Shown here piece by piece: positions 26,585 to 38,873 of a stretch of 64,000 bases of DNA. The stretch spans positions 1-64,000 of the forward strand of contig OX422197.1 of assembly GCA_949130485.1 (NCBI GenBank). Direction: 5' to 3'. How positions within the stretch are numbered: position 1 is the first letter of the stretch; the number at the start of each line of letters is the position of its first letter. This DNA comes from Agelas oroides (lineage: Eukaryota; Porifera; Demospongiae; Agelasida; Agelasidae). The position numbers and the translations under genes were made by a program. The notes beneath the pieces were generated by a model, which did not search any database, was not told the DNA's origin, and was given only the letters and a program-made list of their open reading frames with translations.

Positions 26585-28940
26585 TGCACATCACTGCATG
26601 TTATATTACATCACTGCATATACTACTGCACATTGCTGCAGGCTATTGCATATCACTGCATATGCCATTGCACATTCACTGCATGCTATTGTAAATCACT
26701 GCATGTACTATTGCACATCACTGCATGCTATAGTACATCACTGCATACACTACTGCACATCACTGCATGCAATATTACATTACTGCATATACTATTGCGC
26801 ATTGCTGCATGCTATTCCATATCAGTGCATCTATTGTTGCACATCAATGCATGCAATAATACATCACTGCTTATACTACTGCACATCACTGCATGCTATA
26901 TTACATCACTGCATTATTGCACTTTCCTGCATGCTAGAGTACACCACTGCATAATCTATTGCACATCATTGCATATACTATTGCACACCACTGCATGTTT
27001 ATTACATCACTGCATATACTACTGCACATTGCTGCATGCTATTGCATATCACTGCATATGCCATTGCACATTCACTGCATGCTATTGTAAATCACTGCAT
27101 ATACTATTGCACATCACTGCATGCCATAGTACATCACTGCATACACTATTGCACATCACTGCATGCAATATTACATCACTGCATACACTATTCACATCAC
27201 TGCATATACTATTGCACATCACTGCATGCCATATTACAAAACTCCATATACTATTGCAATTCACTGCATGATGTATTATATCACTGCATATACTACTGCA
27301 CATCACTGCATGTTATAGCATATCACAGCATATACTATTGCACATCTGCTATTATAGCATATCACTGCATATACTATTGCACATCACTGCATATACTATT
27401 CCACATCACGCATATACTATTGAACATCACTCATGCCATTCATATTACATCACTGCATGCTATTGTAAATCACTGCATGTACTATTGCACATCACTGCAT
27501 GCTATAGTACATCACTGCGTACACTACTGCACATCACTGCATATACTATAGCACATCACTGCATGCTATATTACATCACTGCATATTCTATTGAACATTG
27601 CTGCACGCTAGAGTACATCACTGCATATACCATTGTACATTCCTGCATATACTATTACACATCACTGCAAGCTATATTACATCACTGCATATACTATTGC
27701 ACATCGCTGCATGCTATTACATATCACTGCATATGCTATTGCACATCACTGCATGTTATATTACATCACTGCATATACTACTGCACATTGCTGCAGGCTA
27801 TTGCATATCACTGCATATGCCATTGCACATTCACCGCATATGCTATTGTAAATCACTGCATGTACTATTGCACATCACTGCATGCTATAGTACATCACTG
27901 CATACACTACTGCACATCACTGCATGCAATATTACATTACTGCATATACTATTGCGCATTGCTGCATGCTATTCCATATCAGTGCATCTATTGTTGCACA
28001 TCAATGCATGCAATAGTACATCACTGCTTATACTACTGCACATCACTGCATGCTATATTACATCACTGCATTATTGCACTTTCCTGCATGCTAGAGTACA
28101 CCACTGCATAATCTATTGCACATCATTGCATATACTATTGCACACCACTGCATGTTTATTACATCACTGCATATACTACTGCACATTGCTGCATGCTATT
28201 GCATATCACTGCATATGCCATTGCACATTCACTGCATGCTATTGTAAATCACTGCATATACTATTGCACATCACTGCATGCCATAGTACATCACTGCATA
28301 CACTATTGCACATCACTGCATGCAATATTACATCACTGCATACACTATTGCACATCACTGCATATACTATTGCACATCACTGCATGCCATATTACAAAAC
28401 TCCATATACTATTGCAATTCACTGCATGATGTATTATATCACTGCATATACTACTGCACATTGCTGCATGCTTTGCATATCACTGCATATACTATTGCAC
28501 ATCACTGCAGTTATAGCATATCACAGCATATACTATTGCACATCTACATATTATAGCATATCACTGCATATACTATTGCACATCACTGCATATACTATTC
28601 CACATCATGCATATACTATTGAACATCACTCATGCCATTCATATTACATCACTGCATGCTATTGTAAATCACTGCATGTACTATTGCACATCACTGCATG
28701 CTATAGTACATCACTGCATACACTACTGCACATCACTGCATATACTATAGCACATCACTGCATGCTATATTACATCACTGCATATTCTATTGAACATTGC
28801 TGCATGCTAGAGTACATCACTGCATATACCATTGTACATTACTGCATATACTATTACACATCACTGCAAGCTATATTACATCACTGCATATACTATTGCA
28901 CATCGCTGCATGCTATTACATATCACTGCATATGCTATTG
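26585..28940. repeat. ~1.2-kb tandem duplication inside the 22-bp satellite
   Basis: About 26585-27740 corresponds to 27741-28940. Landmarks match at an offset of about 1157 (27118 against 28276) rising to about 1199 (27423 against 28622). Shared private variants include a short Cys-rich read near 26930 and 28085 and the odd motif CTCATGCCATTCATATTAC near 27430 and 28630. Confidence 0.85.
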
Positions 28941-31678
28941 CACATCACTGGATGTTGTAGTATATAACTGCATAAACTATTGCACATCACTGCATGCCAT
29001 ACTACATCATTGCATAATCTATTGCATTTCACTCCATATACTATTGCACACCACTGCATGTTATATTACATCACTGCATACACTATTGCACACCACTGCA
29101 TGTTATATTACACCACTGCATATACTATTGCACACCACTGCATGTTATATTACATCACTGCATATACTACTGCACATTGCTGCATGCTATTGCATATCAC
29201 TGCATATGCCATTGCACATTCACTGCATGCTATTGTAAATCACTGCATGCAATATTACATTACTGCACATACTACTGCGCATTGCTGCATGCTATTGAGT
29301 ATCACTGCATCTATTGTTGCACATCACTGCATGCAATACTACATCACTGCATATACTACTGCATATCACTGCATATACTACACAACATCACTGCATGCTA
29401 TATTACATCACTGCATATTCTACTGCACATTGCTGCATGCTAGAGTACATCACTGCATATACCATTGCACATCACAGCATATACTATTACACATGACTGC
29501 AAGCTATATTACATCACTGCATATACTACTGCACATTGCTGCATGCTATTGCATACCACCGCATATGCTATTGCACATCACTGGATGTTATCGTATGTAA
29601 CTGCATATACTATTGCACATCACTGCATGCTATAGTACAACCTGCATAAACTATTCCACATCACTGCATGCCATACTACATCACTGCATATACTATTGCA
29701 CATCACTGCATGCCATACTACATCACTGCATATACTATTGCACATCACTGCATATACATTGTACATCACTGCATGTTATATTACATCACTGCATATACTA
29801 CTGCACATTGCTGCATGCTATTGCATATCACTGTATATACTATTGCACATCAATGCATGCTATAGTACATCACTGCATATACTATTGCACATCACTGCAT
29901 ATACTATTTCACATCACGGCATATACTACTGCACATCACTGCATATACTATAGCACATCACTGCATGCTATATTACATCACTGCACATTCTACTGCACAT
30001 TGCTGCATGCTTGAGTACATCACTGCATATACCATTGTACATCACCGCATATACTATTACACATCACTGCAAGTTATATCACATCACTGCATATACTATT
30101 GCACATTGCTGCATGCTATAGTATATCCCTGCATATACTATTGCACATAACTGCATATACTTTTGCATATCACTGCATTTTATAACAGATCACTGATATA
30201 CTATATAACATCACTGCATATACTATTGCACATCACTGCATGTTATACTACATCACTGCATATACTATAGCACATCACTGCATGTTATACTACATCACTG
30301 CATATACTATAGCACATCACTGCATATAGTATTGCACATCACTGCATGCCATACATCCGGGCATATACTATTGCAGATCACTGCATCCCATATTACATCA
30401 CGCATATACTATCGCACATCACTGCATATACATTGCACATCATTGCATGTTATATTACATCACTGCATATACTACTGCACATTGCTGCATGCTATTGCAT
30501 ATCACTGCATAGACTAGTCCACATCACTGCATGTTATAGCAGATCACAGCATATACTATAGTATTCCACTGCATTAGTATTTCACATCACTGCATATACT
30601 ATTGCACATCACTGCATGCCATGCATATCACATCACAACATTACTATTGCATATCACTATACATAAGCTATAGTACATCACTGCATACACTATTGCACAT
30701 CACTGCTTGCAATATTAAATCACTGCATATACTAATGCACATCACTGCATATACAATTGCACATCACTGCATGCCATAGTACATCCGGGCATATACTATT
30801 GCACATCACTGCATGCCATATTACATCACTGCATATACTATCGCACATCACTGCTATACTATTGCACATCACTGCATGTTATATTACATCACTGCATAGA
30901 CTACTGCACATCACTGCATGTTATAGCATATCACTACATATACTATTCACATCATTGCATATCATGACTATTGCATCTCACTGCACATACTATTGCACAT
31001 CACTACATGTTATATTACATCACTCCATATACTACTGCACATTGTTGCATGCTATTGCATATCACTGCATATGCCATTGCACATTCACTGCATGCTATTG
31101 TAAATCACTGCATGTACTATTGCACATCACTGCATGCTATAGTACATCACGGCATACACTATTGCACGTCACTGCATGCAATATTACATTACTGCATACT
31201 ACTGCGCACTGCTGCATGCTATTGCATATCACTGCATCTATTGCACATCACTGCATGCAATAGTACATCACTGCATATACTACTGCACATCACTGCATAT
31301 ACTATAGCACATCACTGCATACTATATTACATCACTGCATATTCTATTGCACATTGCTGCATGCTAGAGTACATCACTGCATATACCATTGCACATAACT
31401 GCATATACTATTTCACATTGCTCATACTATTGCATATCACTGCATATGCTATTGCACATCACTGCATGCCTTACTACGTCACTGCATATACTACTGCACT
31501 TGCTGCACGCTGTTGCATATCACTGCATATACTATTGCACATCACTGCATGCTATAGTACATCCCTGCATATACTATTGCACATAACTGCATATACAATT
31601 GCACATCACTGCATTTTGTAACACATCACTGATATCCTATATTACATCACTGATATCCTATATTACATCACTGCATAT

Positions 31679-32257
31679 CCGTATAGCGGGTTATTTCCGT
31701 GGGGTGCTAATTTTCGTTAATTTCGTGGTCAACTCTGGTGTCACGAAATTTTCCACCCACGAAATTTTCTACTCACACTGTAGCTCTGTGCTAACGTTCG
31801 GACCGGGCGACATTCTTTTTCGCTACTTGTGCCCAGTTGACAGTGCCCTTAATCCGTAGGGTCCCCTTTCTCAAGCTGTCTCGTGTGTGGTGATACATGG
31901 AGGAAGTCAACAGAGAAGTGACGGAACAGGGCAGAAGCACGACCAAGAAACGGGACCAGTACCTCTCGTTCAGGTATGCGAGCACCAACGGACTTCGTGG
32001 TTTGTAGACATGGTAGCCTACCATGCAAGACTCGACACTGAAGCGCTCCATCTTTTCTCTAGTCTCGCGTAGCCAGACTCTTTCCGGTGAGAGTCTGGCT
32101 ACACGTTCCTCGCCGAAACAGCATCGCGTGTACCGAGTTCAAAGTTCACATTACGTTATATGCGAGCCACAAAATTTAAAACCACGAAATTTAATTCTGA
32201 GGGCCTCTTCCAGCTTTTCACGAAAATTTCCACCCACGAAAATAACCCGCTATACGG
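31679..32257. mobile_element. 579-bp TIR element in the satellite
   Basis: The ends are inverted: CCGTATAGCGGGTTATTT at the left and its near complement at 32239-32257, followed on each side by CACGAAAATT-like text. Satellite resumes on both sides. The target duplication is unclear (TA or a single T). Inside are a 13-bp-arm hairpin (32069-32081 and 32090-32102, GTAGCCAGACTCT) and short open segments on both strands (for example an ATG at 31897 followed by a GTATGC donor-like site), but no recognisable transposase. The interior may be a remnant of a longer autonomous element. Confidence 0.8.
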
Positions 32258-33162
32258 TACTATTGCACATCACTGCATCTTATATTACATCACTGTTATA
32301 CTACTGCACAATGCTGGATGCTATCGCATATCACTGAATATACTATTACACATCACTGCACGTTATAGCATATCACTGCATATACTATTGCACATCATTG
32401 CATATACTATTGCAGATCACAGCATGCCATATTACATCACTGCATATAATATTGCATATCACTGCATATACTACTGCACATCACTGCATGCTACATCACT
32501 GCATACACTACTGCACATTGCTGCATGCTATTGCATATCACTGCATATACTATTGCACATCACTGCATGCTACAGCTCATCACTGCATACACTTTCCACA
32601 TCACTGAATGCCACAGTACAACACTGCAGATACCATTGCATTCACTGCACGCTATAGTAAATCACTAAATATACTATTGCATATCACTGCTGCGATAGTA
32701 CATCACTGCATACACTATTGCACATCACTGCATGCATTACACCACTGCATATACTATTGCACATCACTGCATGCTATATTACATCACTGCGTATACTACT
32801 GCACATTCCTGCATGTTATTGCACATCACTGCAAATACTATTGCACATCACTGCATATACTATTTCACATCACTGCATATACTATTGCACATTGCTGCAT
32901 GCTATTGCATATCACTGAATATACTATTGCACATCACTGGATGTTATAGTGTATCACTGCATACACTATTCCACATCACTGATGCTACAGTACAACACTG
33001 CATATACCATTGCACATTCACTGCATGCTGTTGTAAATCACTACATATACTATTGCACATCACTGCATGCTATAGTACATCACAGCATATACTATAGCAC
33101 ATCACTGCATGCAATATTACATCAATGCATATACTATCGCACATCACTGCATATACTATAGG

Positions 33163-33255
33163 GATACATGGACAGGGAGAGGAACAGATAGACAGGGACA
33201 GGAATATGAACAGGGACATATGGACAGGAACATGGATGAGAAGGACAGGGACAGG
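33163..33255. repeat. Short GGACAGG-type purine-rich repeat at the satellite edge
   Basis: About 90 bp of irregular tandem motifs related to ACAGGGACAGGAAC starts right where the 22-bp satellite stops and separates it from ordinary sequence. Confidence 0.7.
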
Positions 33256-33688
33256 TAAGAGGGGCAAAGGCCTTTTGTGTGTTAATGGATTTCAGAAAAG
33301 CTAGTTGAGACTATACATTCAGAATAGGGTTGGCACCATCTTTTCACTAGCCCAGCACTGCTTCCATGCATAGATGTGACCTCCAAACCTCCTCTCAGTG
33401 ACCATCACAAGTAGCTCTACCATTTCCCCCCATGATAGATGCATGCTAGATATAGATCTATGTAATTACCTTAAGGGAAGCATTTACCTGCCCAACATAC
33501 ATACATGATTACAATTCTCACAAAATTGTGAGAACAATGGACATTACGTGCTATTGGGGCAGACAGCTGTAAATCAGTTGCACCTTGAAATGCAACTGGT
33601 ATTTACCTGCAATGCTACAATTCTGATTATATACAGTTCAGAATATTAAAAAAAAATAGTAGCTAAGTGTAGGCTAATTAGCTCTTAA
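33256..33688. other. Intergenic, no gene seen
   Basis: AT-rich unique sequence. It contains small palindromes, for example TTCTCACAAAATTGTGAGAA near 33515 and a CAGTTGCA/TGCAACTG hairpin near 33578-33600. No exon-like segment was recognised. Confidence 0.6.
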
Positions 33689-34286
33689 CCCTTTAGGTCC
33701 TAAAATTACTTGCAAAATTTACTCCACGTAGTATAGCTGCTGCAGACTGTGCTTCAAGAGCATGTAGCGCTGCTCAATACACCTTACGACGATAATTACA
33801 GCGTTCAACAGCCTCGGGGGTATGCCCCGATGGTTATTTATAATGATTATTGCTCTGGGCAGGAAGAGGTGGGATGCAAGGGGCGGGGCCATCTCCGAGG
33901 TAGCCACGCGGTAAGCGTGTTAGTCGTAGCTTTCGGAAACTGTTTGTTTTCGCGTTTCCTGCCGCTAATCGCTTCACTGCTGGAGAGAAGAGGTTCATAG
34001 TAACTCACAACAGGAGCGCTACTCCAGGTAAGCTCGGAACAAAGGCCGTTTTACTTGTACCGTCCGATCGGCGTTATCGCAGGCACACCGTCTCTGTTTT
34101 GACAGCTGCTTGCTCCGGTGTACAGGACCCTAGCCCGCCTTAATTACTAGAGCCAGAGAGGGAGGAAGTACTAATAAACTAACTGTAATAATGTCGGTGC
34201 TTGGGCAAAAAGCGTTACGAAGAGAGAAGCCACAAAATAGTTCAATGCCAAAATGTTGCAGATCGGCAACATTCGGACTTAAAGGG
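33689..34286. mobile_element. Non-autonomous piggyBac-like element flanked by TTAA
   Basis: 598 bp beginning CCCTTTAGGTCC and ending GGACTTAAAGGG, which are inverted repeats with one mismatch. TTAA sits immediately outside both ends (33685-33688 and 34287-34290). The piggyBac superfamily inserts at TTAA, duplicates it, and has TIRs that begin CCC, so the fit is good. The interior has no DDD transposase; short ORFs are unconvincing, including one at 34191-34493 that runs out through the right end. GC-rich segments near 33870-34060 contrast with the flanks. Confidence 0.8.
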
Positions 34287-35190
34287 TTAACTGCACAAAC
34301 AAAAACACAAACTAAATTGCATCAGTTTCTATTTCTACCTAAGAAAGCTAAAGTACCACCTGCAAAACACAACACTGGTTACAAAAACCAAAAGCAATAC
34401 AAAGCATCATGGAGCCCCAAACTTAACACAGTTGTGAACAATGTTCACAACTGCATTGTAATAAAAATATGTGTGCATTTACCTACACCCTAACCTACAC
34501 CTGGTACAAACCTCACCAGTTTGTCAGGCACTTAAGTAACGTGCTAAATATGCATTCACAGTATTTAGCTACCTCCTAACCTACCTGCACACACCTGCAT
34601 TCTGCCAAAGGCAAAATGTAGTTAATATCTACACTAGGTACCTTGAAGTCTTGTACTAAGTCTTGCTGTTTAGAGGACTGCTTTACGATGTGGAGTATTC
34701 CGTGTGAGACTAGAAGGGAATTGGGAGGGGCAAGAGGGAAGAGAAACACGAGAACAACAGACAGCAGGATATTTTAAGACAACACAAGCCATGCATATTG
34801 GTAGGTTCAGTTTGTTGGCATGCACACATCTTGCTGCTTCGGAATATGCTTCAGATTTATTTAGACTAGATGGGAAAAATAGAAAGGGGGGCAAGAGGGG
34901 AGAGACACAGGACAGATTTAAGCAGGCAGCAGAGTATATTTTCTTGGACAAGCCATGCACACAAGAGTGCAACACAAGTTTTACTCTTTAAGTCGAGTAC
35001 ATCACCATCTTGACGTCTTGGGAGAGGAGCACTCAATAATGGTATCTCCCTCACACCCTCTATCTTCCTCTCCCACTCATCCCACACCCCACACACCCCT
35101 TCACATACTCATGCACCCACACACCTTCAAGCTCCCAAGCCTTCATATCACATCTCTAGATCTTTTGCACTTGGGTCGATCTGTATTTGT
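34287..35190. other. Intergenic, no gene supported
   Basis: Unique sequence with short palindromes (GTTGTGAACAATGTTCACAAC near 34431-34451) and CA-rich text near 35080-35140. ORFs of 70-100 codons occur on both strands without family resemblance or splice logic. Near 34990-35035 the minus strand reads a short stretch resembling a DVK motif of AGC kinases, possibly another scrap of the kinase relic next door; this is weak. Confidence 0.5.
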
Positions 35191-35202
35191 CTTCCTCTCT
35201 GG

Positions 35203-35550
35203 GATCTTGTAGATACAAAACAGATGTTCATCAAAAATTGGTGGATAGCTAGAGCACGGAGGATGGAAGATGAAGAGGGAGAGGGAGAAAGGGAGGAAAG
35301 GAAGGGGACAGAAAGGGAGGGGAGGGAATGAAGGAGAAAGAGGAAAGAGAAATGTGGAGAATGGGAAAGATGAAATTTCACCACCGCCCACACCCACCCA
35401 CTTTCCACAACCCACATCCCCACTTACCCCACAAGCATCTCACAGATGAGATACCAAGTGCCCACCAATCCACCTCCTTCCCGTGCCTCTGTCTCTGGAT
35501 GATCTGTGAAGCCAGGTACTGTGGCGTACCACAGTGGGCAGGAAGAGAGG
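35203..35550 (-). pseudogene. PKA/PRKX-like kinase relic (activation loop to subdomain X)
   Basis: The minus strand from about 35542 reads [13 protein letters not shown], then [12 protein letters not shown], matching the P+1 loop and F-helix of cAMP-dependent-kinase-type AGC kinases (usually CGTPEYLAPEII and VDWWALG). One base is missing after WWALGI; the next frame continues CEMLVG and stops at a good GTAAGT donor (exon end 35428). After a ~180-bp intron an acceptor at 35248 restarts in phase with YPPIFDEHLFCIYK, the expected next segment. The APE motif is changed to ASQ. The ATP-binding lobe, HRD and DFG regions are absent nearby. Frameshift, altered APE and missing lobes make this a decayed fragment. 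Kinase identity is strong; the exact family member is inferred. Confidence 0.8.
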
Positions 35551-35714
35551 TGAGCCCATGTGGAATCAGTCTTTCTACCATTTGTGGGAATATTTCCCAG
35601 GCCGTCTACAGTTTTCCGAGTGACAGAAAGTGGCCTGCGAACACAGCTAGTGTTCAAAAGCACTAGTCTTATTCTACTAGTATACACTTGAATAACACAA
35701 GTGACAACTGAAAA

Positions 35715-36745
35715 CGTGGGGAAGAGGGGGAGAGGGAGAGGGGGAGAGAGGGGGAGAGGGGGAGGAGAGGGGGAGGGGGAAGAGTACAGACTTAAGTGCC
35801 ATGATAGATGGTGACTAATGGGGAGAGGGAAAAAAGGGAGAGGAGGGAGGGGGAGGGAGGAGGGGAGGGAGGAGGGAAGGGAGAGTAAGGTTAGAAAAGA
35901 GGGAGAGGGAGGGGAGGGGTAGCAAGGTTAGAAATGAGAGGGAGAGGGAGGGGGAGGGGAGGGAAGAGGGAGAGAAGAAAGGGAGGGGAGGGAAGAGGGA
36001 TAGGAAAGAGGGGGAGGGGAGGAGGAAAGAGGGGGAGGGAGGATGGAAGGGAAGGAGGGGGAGAGAAGAGAGGAAGGGTGAGGAAGAGGGAGGGGGAGGG
36101 AAGAGGGATGGAGGGAGGAGGGGGTGAGGGGGAGGGGAGAGAGGGTGGAAGGGGAAGGAGGGAGGAGAGAGGGAAGGAGGGATGGAAGGGGAAGGAATCA
36201 GGAAAGGGAGAGGGAGGGAAGAGAGGGAGGAAAGAGGGAGGAGGGAAGAGAGGGAGGGAGGGGAGAGGGAGGGGGAGGGAAGAGGGAGGGGAGAGAGGGA
36301 GGAGGGGAGGGAGGAGGGGAGGGAGGGGAGGGGTGGAGGGGGAAGGGTGGAGGGGAGGGAGGAGGGGAGGAAGGAGGGGAGGGAGGAAGGGGAGGAAAAG
36401 GGAAGAGGGAGGGAGGAGGGGAAGGAGGGAGTGGGAGTAGGGTTACGGAAGAGAGGGAGGGTTGGGAGGAGGCAAGGGGAAGGATGGAGGAAGGTGGAGG
36501 GAAATGGGAGAGGGAGAGGGGAGAGGGAGGAGGGGAGGGAGGGAGGAGGGGAGGGAGGAGTGGGAGGGAGGAGGGGAGGGAGGAGGGGAAGGGAGGGGAG
36601 GGAGGAGGGGGAGGGAGGAGGGGGAGGGAGGAGGGGGAGGGAGGAGGGGGAGGGAGGAGGGGGAGGGAGGAGGGGGAGGGAGGAGGGAGGGAGGAAGGGA
36701 GGAGGGGGAGGGAGGAGGGGAGAAAAGAGAGGGAGGTGGAGAGAA
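35715..36745. repeat. 1-kb polypurine (GGGAGGGA/GAGGG) tract
   Basis: The + strand is almost entirely G and A in motifs such as GGGAGGGAGGAGGGG, with a perfect-looking GGAGGGAGGAGG-type run at about 36530-36720. Only short non-purine interruptions occur (for example 35790-35820 and 36430-36460). Gly/Arg/Glu-rich ORFs here are composition artefacts. Such mirror-rich polypurine DNA can form triplex (H-DNA) or G-quadruplex structures. Confidence 0.9.
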
Positions 36746-37202
36746 GTGAGGCAGACTCACATGTTGAATGCAGAATGGAAGAATGGATTTCTCGCTGTTG
36801 AGTGCTCCACTCGTCTCACCAGAATCATCTCTGAGAGTCAATCTTGAGAGCAAAAAAATTCTTCGTGGGGATGTCTCCAGCCAACACCACATGACCTGTG
36901 CCTGTGTGTGGGTGTGTGGGATGGTGGGTGCATGAGGTGGAGGGTGTGTGGGGTGGTGTGTTGGGTGGAGAGTGTGGGTGAAAGTGTACAGGCAGAGGAA
37001 ACGTGTGTATAGAAGGGTGTGAGTGTTGGTAAGGTCTGATGGAGGAGGGTACATGTCTTGTCACACTAGGTTTGTTCAATCTTGTAACATTCACTGGCCA
37101 CAATTGCAGATGGTTTAATAAATAATGAACTATTACTTAGGCAACACACTGGACCAGATATAAGCAACATTCTTACACATTGCCTAGGTAACAGGTTATA
37201 TC
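36746..37202. other. Intergenic, GT-rich microsatellite-like text
   Basis: Contains a TG/GGTG-rich stretch (36900-36975, repeats like GTGTGGGTGTGTGGGATGGTG). No gene is supported. Confidence 0.6.
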
Positions 37203-37330
37203 ATTTGATGGGTGAGAAGGCAATATGGCTGGATATTGCACGAGTGTGTGGCCATATTTTCACGAGCCGCGGCAAGTGAAAATACAGCACAAGAGTGCAA
37301 TATCCAATTGCCTTCTCACACATCAAATAA
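37203..37330. mobile_element. Small foldback element (~125 bp)
   Basis: Inverted ends carry TTTGATGGGTGAGAAGGCAA at the left and its near complement (CCTTCTCACACATCAAA) at the right. An inner inverted pair (ATTTTCAC/GTGAAAAT) surrounds a CCGCGG centre. No ORF. Boundaries and target duplication are not certain. Confidence 0.7.
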
Positions 37331-37435
37331 TACATTTATTATATACTACTGTCATTTTAGTGGCACCTACAAGATAGACAGCTACTGCTCATGCGCAGTA
37401 CAAAGGTCGTTGCTGCATTACATATTTAATGAGCT

Positions 37436-37680
37436 TCAGGCTGCTGGCGTCTTTCGGCGCCAAAGCACGGGGTTCACTAAGTTCACCCAACTCCATGTGG
37501 TGACGTCATAAACTGTAATGTGCGCATTGCGCGCGCAGAGCGCCATGGAACTGGATCCAGGCATGTAGCACATTAGTCTCGCAAACCACACCTCTCTGCG
37601 AAGGGCTAGATCCTCGAGTCGAGTTTGAGTTGCTGGAGGGCATGCAGCAACAAAACACCAGTCGAACAAGACATCAGGTA
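37436..37680. mobile_element. Dispersed repeat, copy 1 (inverted relative to 39583-40180)
   Basis: Segments GGGGTTCACTAAGTTCACCC, ATGTGGTGACGTCA, GCGCATTGCGCGCGC, GGAACTGGATCCAG and GTTGCTGGAGGGCATGCAGC all recur in reverse complement, in the matching order, in the second copy. The minus strand keeps an open frame with DVTTWSWVNLVNP that is also read on the + strand of copy 2. It is probably a fragment of a transposable element. Confidence 0.75.
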
Positions 37681-38873
37681 GTCTGTATTGTATTCAAAGA
37701 GATTGTGCAACTTAATTTTATAGCAAGAAAATTATGTAGCTAATACTGGACTCGTGTAAAAAACCCCAACAGGTTCAGTCAGTATTTTAATATTGAGTAC
37801 TGTGATCATGTTCATCCCTAGCTTGTGATCTAACCTGTTACCTACTAAAACTAAGACTTTCCTACTAAGACCATGGGGTAGTCACATGCCGTGTGTTCAA
37901 GCGTTTGCGACTGGGATCAAGGTTTTTGATTAGCAAAAAGTGTGCTTAATTGCTTGATCGTTCCCTTCTGTGTTCTTGATCCATTGATTTGAGCAGTTCA
38001 GAGGTCACCTTGATCAGCCCCCAAAAAGGGCTTTGATCACTTGATTCAATTTTGATCCCGGTCGCAAATGCTTCTACATGGGACATATAAGTGACTACCC
38101 CTTGTAAGACAGGGCCGTAGCCACCGGTCCGGTTAGTCCGGTTTCAACCGGACCACTTATTCCCTCACCCATAGCTTGCTTGGCGTCGCCAAATAGGGCC
38201 AATGCTCGGCAAACGCCCATGGCACCCACACAGCGTGGTGACATGTTGCAACATAATACGAGATGGCTGCGAACAGTGCGAAAGACCGAGTCTTCCAACA
38301 ATTTTCCGTTCTTCCAACCGAACGATCTGCGAAGGGTGTGGCTTGTGAGACTAGCGAACGACTGGAAAGCCGAAACCATGCAGTGCTATATGGCGCAACA
38401 GGCAGAAAGGGTAGATGTTCATGCATATAAAACTCTGTCGTCTGCCCTCCAAGAAGCATCGTTTTGGCCCAAAAATGGTCTCGGAAGCAACCTCATAACC
38501 TCTAAATCCAAAAAATTTTCTGGGGGGCATGCCCCCAGACCCCCCTACCTGTTCCGTACGTGCTTACGCACGCACCATGCACTAACCTGGCCACTCCATA
38601 TTTGATGGCTACGGCACTGTAAGACTAAGGTCCCAGTTAGACAGGATTCCTCATGTTTTTGCAGGTTGCTATGACAAAGTGTAGCCTCCTTCCCAGACTC
38701 TCAGTGTATCCTCACTTGATTTATTGCAAGCTTATTAGTGGAGCCCGGAAATGAGTTAGGCCATGTAGTCATGTACCCATCGTTGGTTGCTTGCTGTTTC
38801 CAGAGCAGAAACTGCAAGCAGCATATTAAAGTTGGATAGAAACCAGGATAAGTGTCTTAGCATCAGGCTTATG
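37681..38873. other. Repeat-derived intergenic sequence, no gene
   Basis: Includes a segment around 38100-38600 with transposon-like features: a near-palindromic GGGGGGCATGCCCCC run at 38522-38536, an ACCGGTCCGG cluster near 38118, and a GTGTGGCTTGTGAGACT motif that recurs in inverted form near 37577 and, less closely, 40730. A lone fragment of the foldback terminus (TAGCCTCCTTCCCAG) sits at about 38682. ORFs on both strands (about 94-141 codons) look like repeat shadows. Confidence 0.5.

Larger units (their letters stand above)
24782..33158. repeat. 20-22-bp satellite (CACTGCATATACTATTGCACAT family)
   Basis: Two alternating unit types are seen: a 22-mer with CTGCATATACTATTGCACAT and a 20-mer with CTGCATGCTATATTACAT, both built around CACTGCAT. 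Copies vary by substitutions and single-base indels. Stop codons are sparse in the forward direction, giving long His/Cys/Tyr-rich ORFs (up to 546 codons, 27598-29238). Because 20 and 22 are not multiples of three, the translated pattern cycles through frames, which marks these ORFs as artefacts. Two TIR elements interrupt the array (24976-25235 and 31679-32257). Confidence 0.95.

Noticed and set aside
27598..29238. 546-codon + strand ORF rich in His, Cys and Tyr
   Set aside because: Pure satellite translation; the 20-22-bp unit cycles frames and neighbouring ORFs overlap with the same peptide text.
1..33158. CRISPR-like arrays
   Set aside because: Regular spacing exists, but there are no unique spacers between conserved repeats; the units are contiguous eukaryotic satellites next to a telomere.
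34191..34493. 100-codon ORF as a gene
   Set aside because: It straddles the right end of the piggyBac-like element and has no recognisable domain.
35934..36801. Gly/Arg/Glu-rich ORFs in the polypurine tract
   Set aside because: Compositional artefact: a G/A-only strand has stop codons only as TGA/TAA/TAG, which need T.
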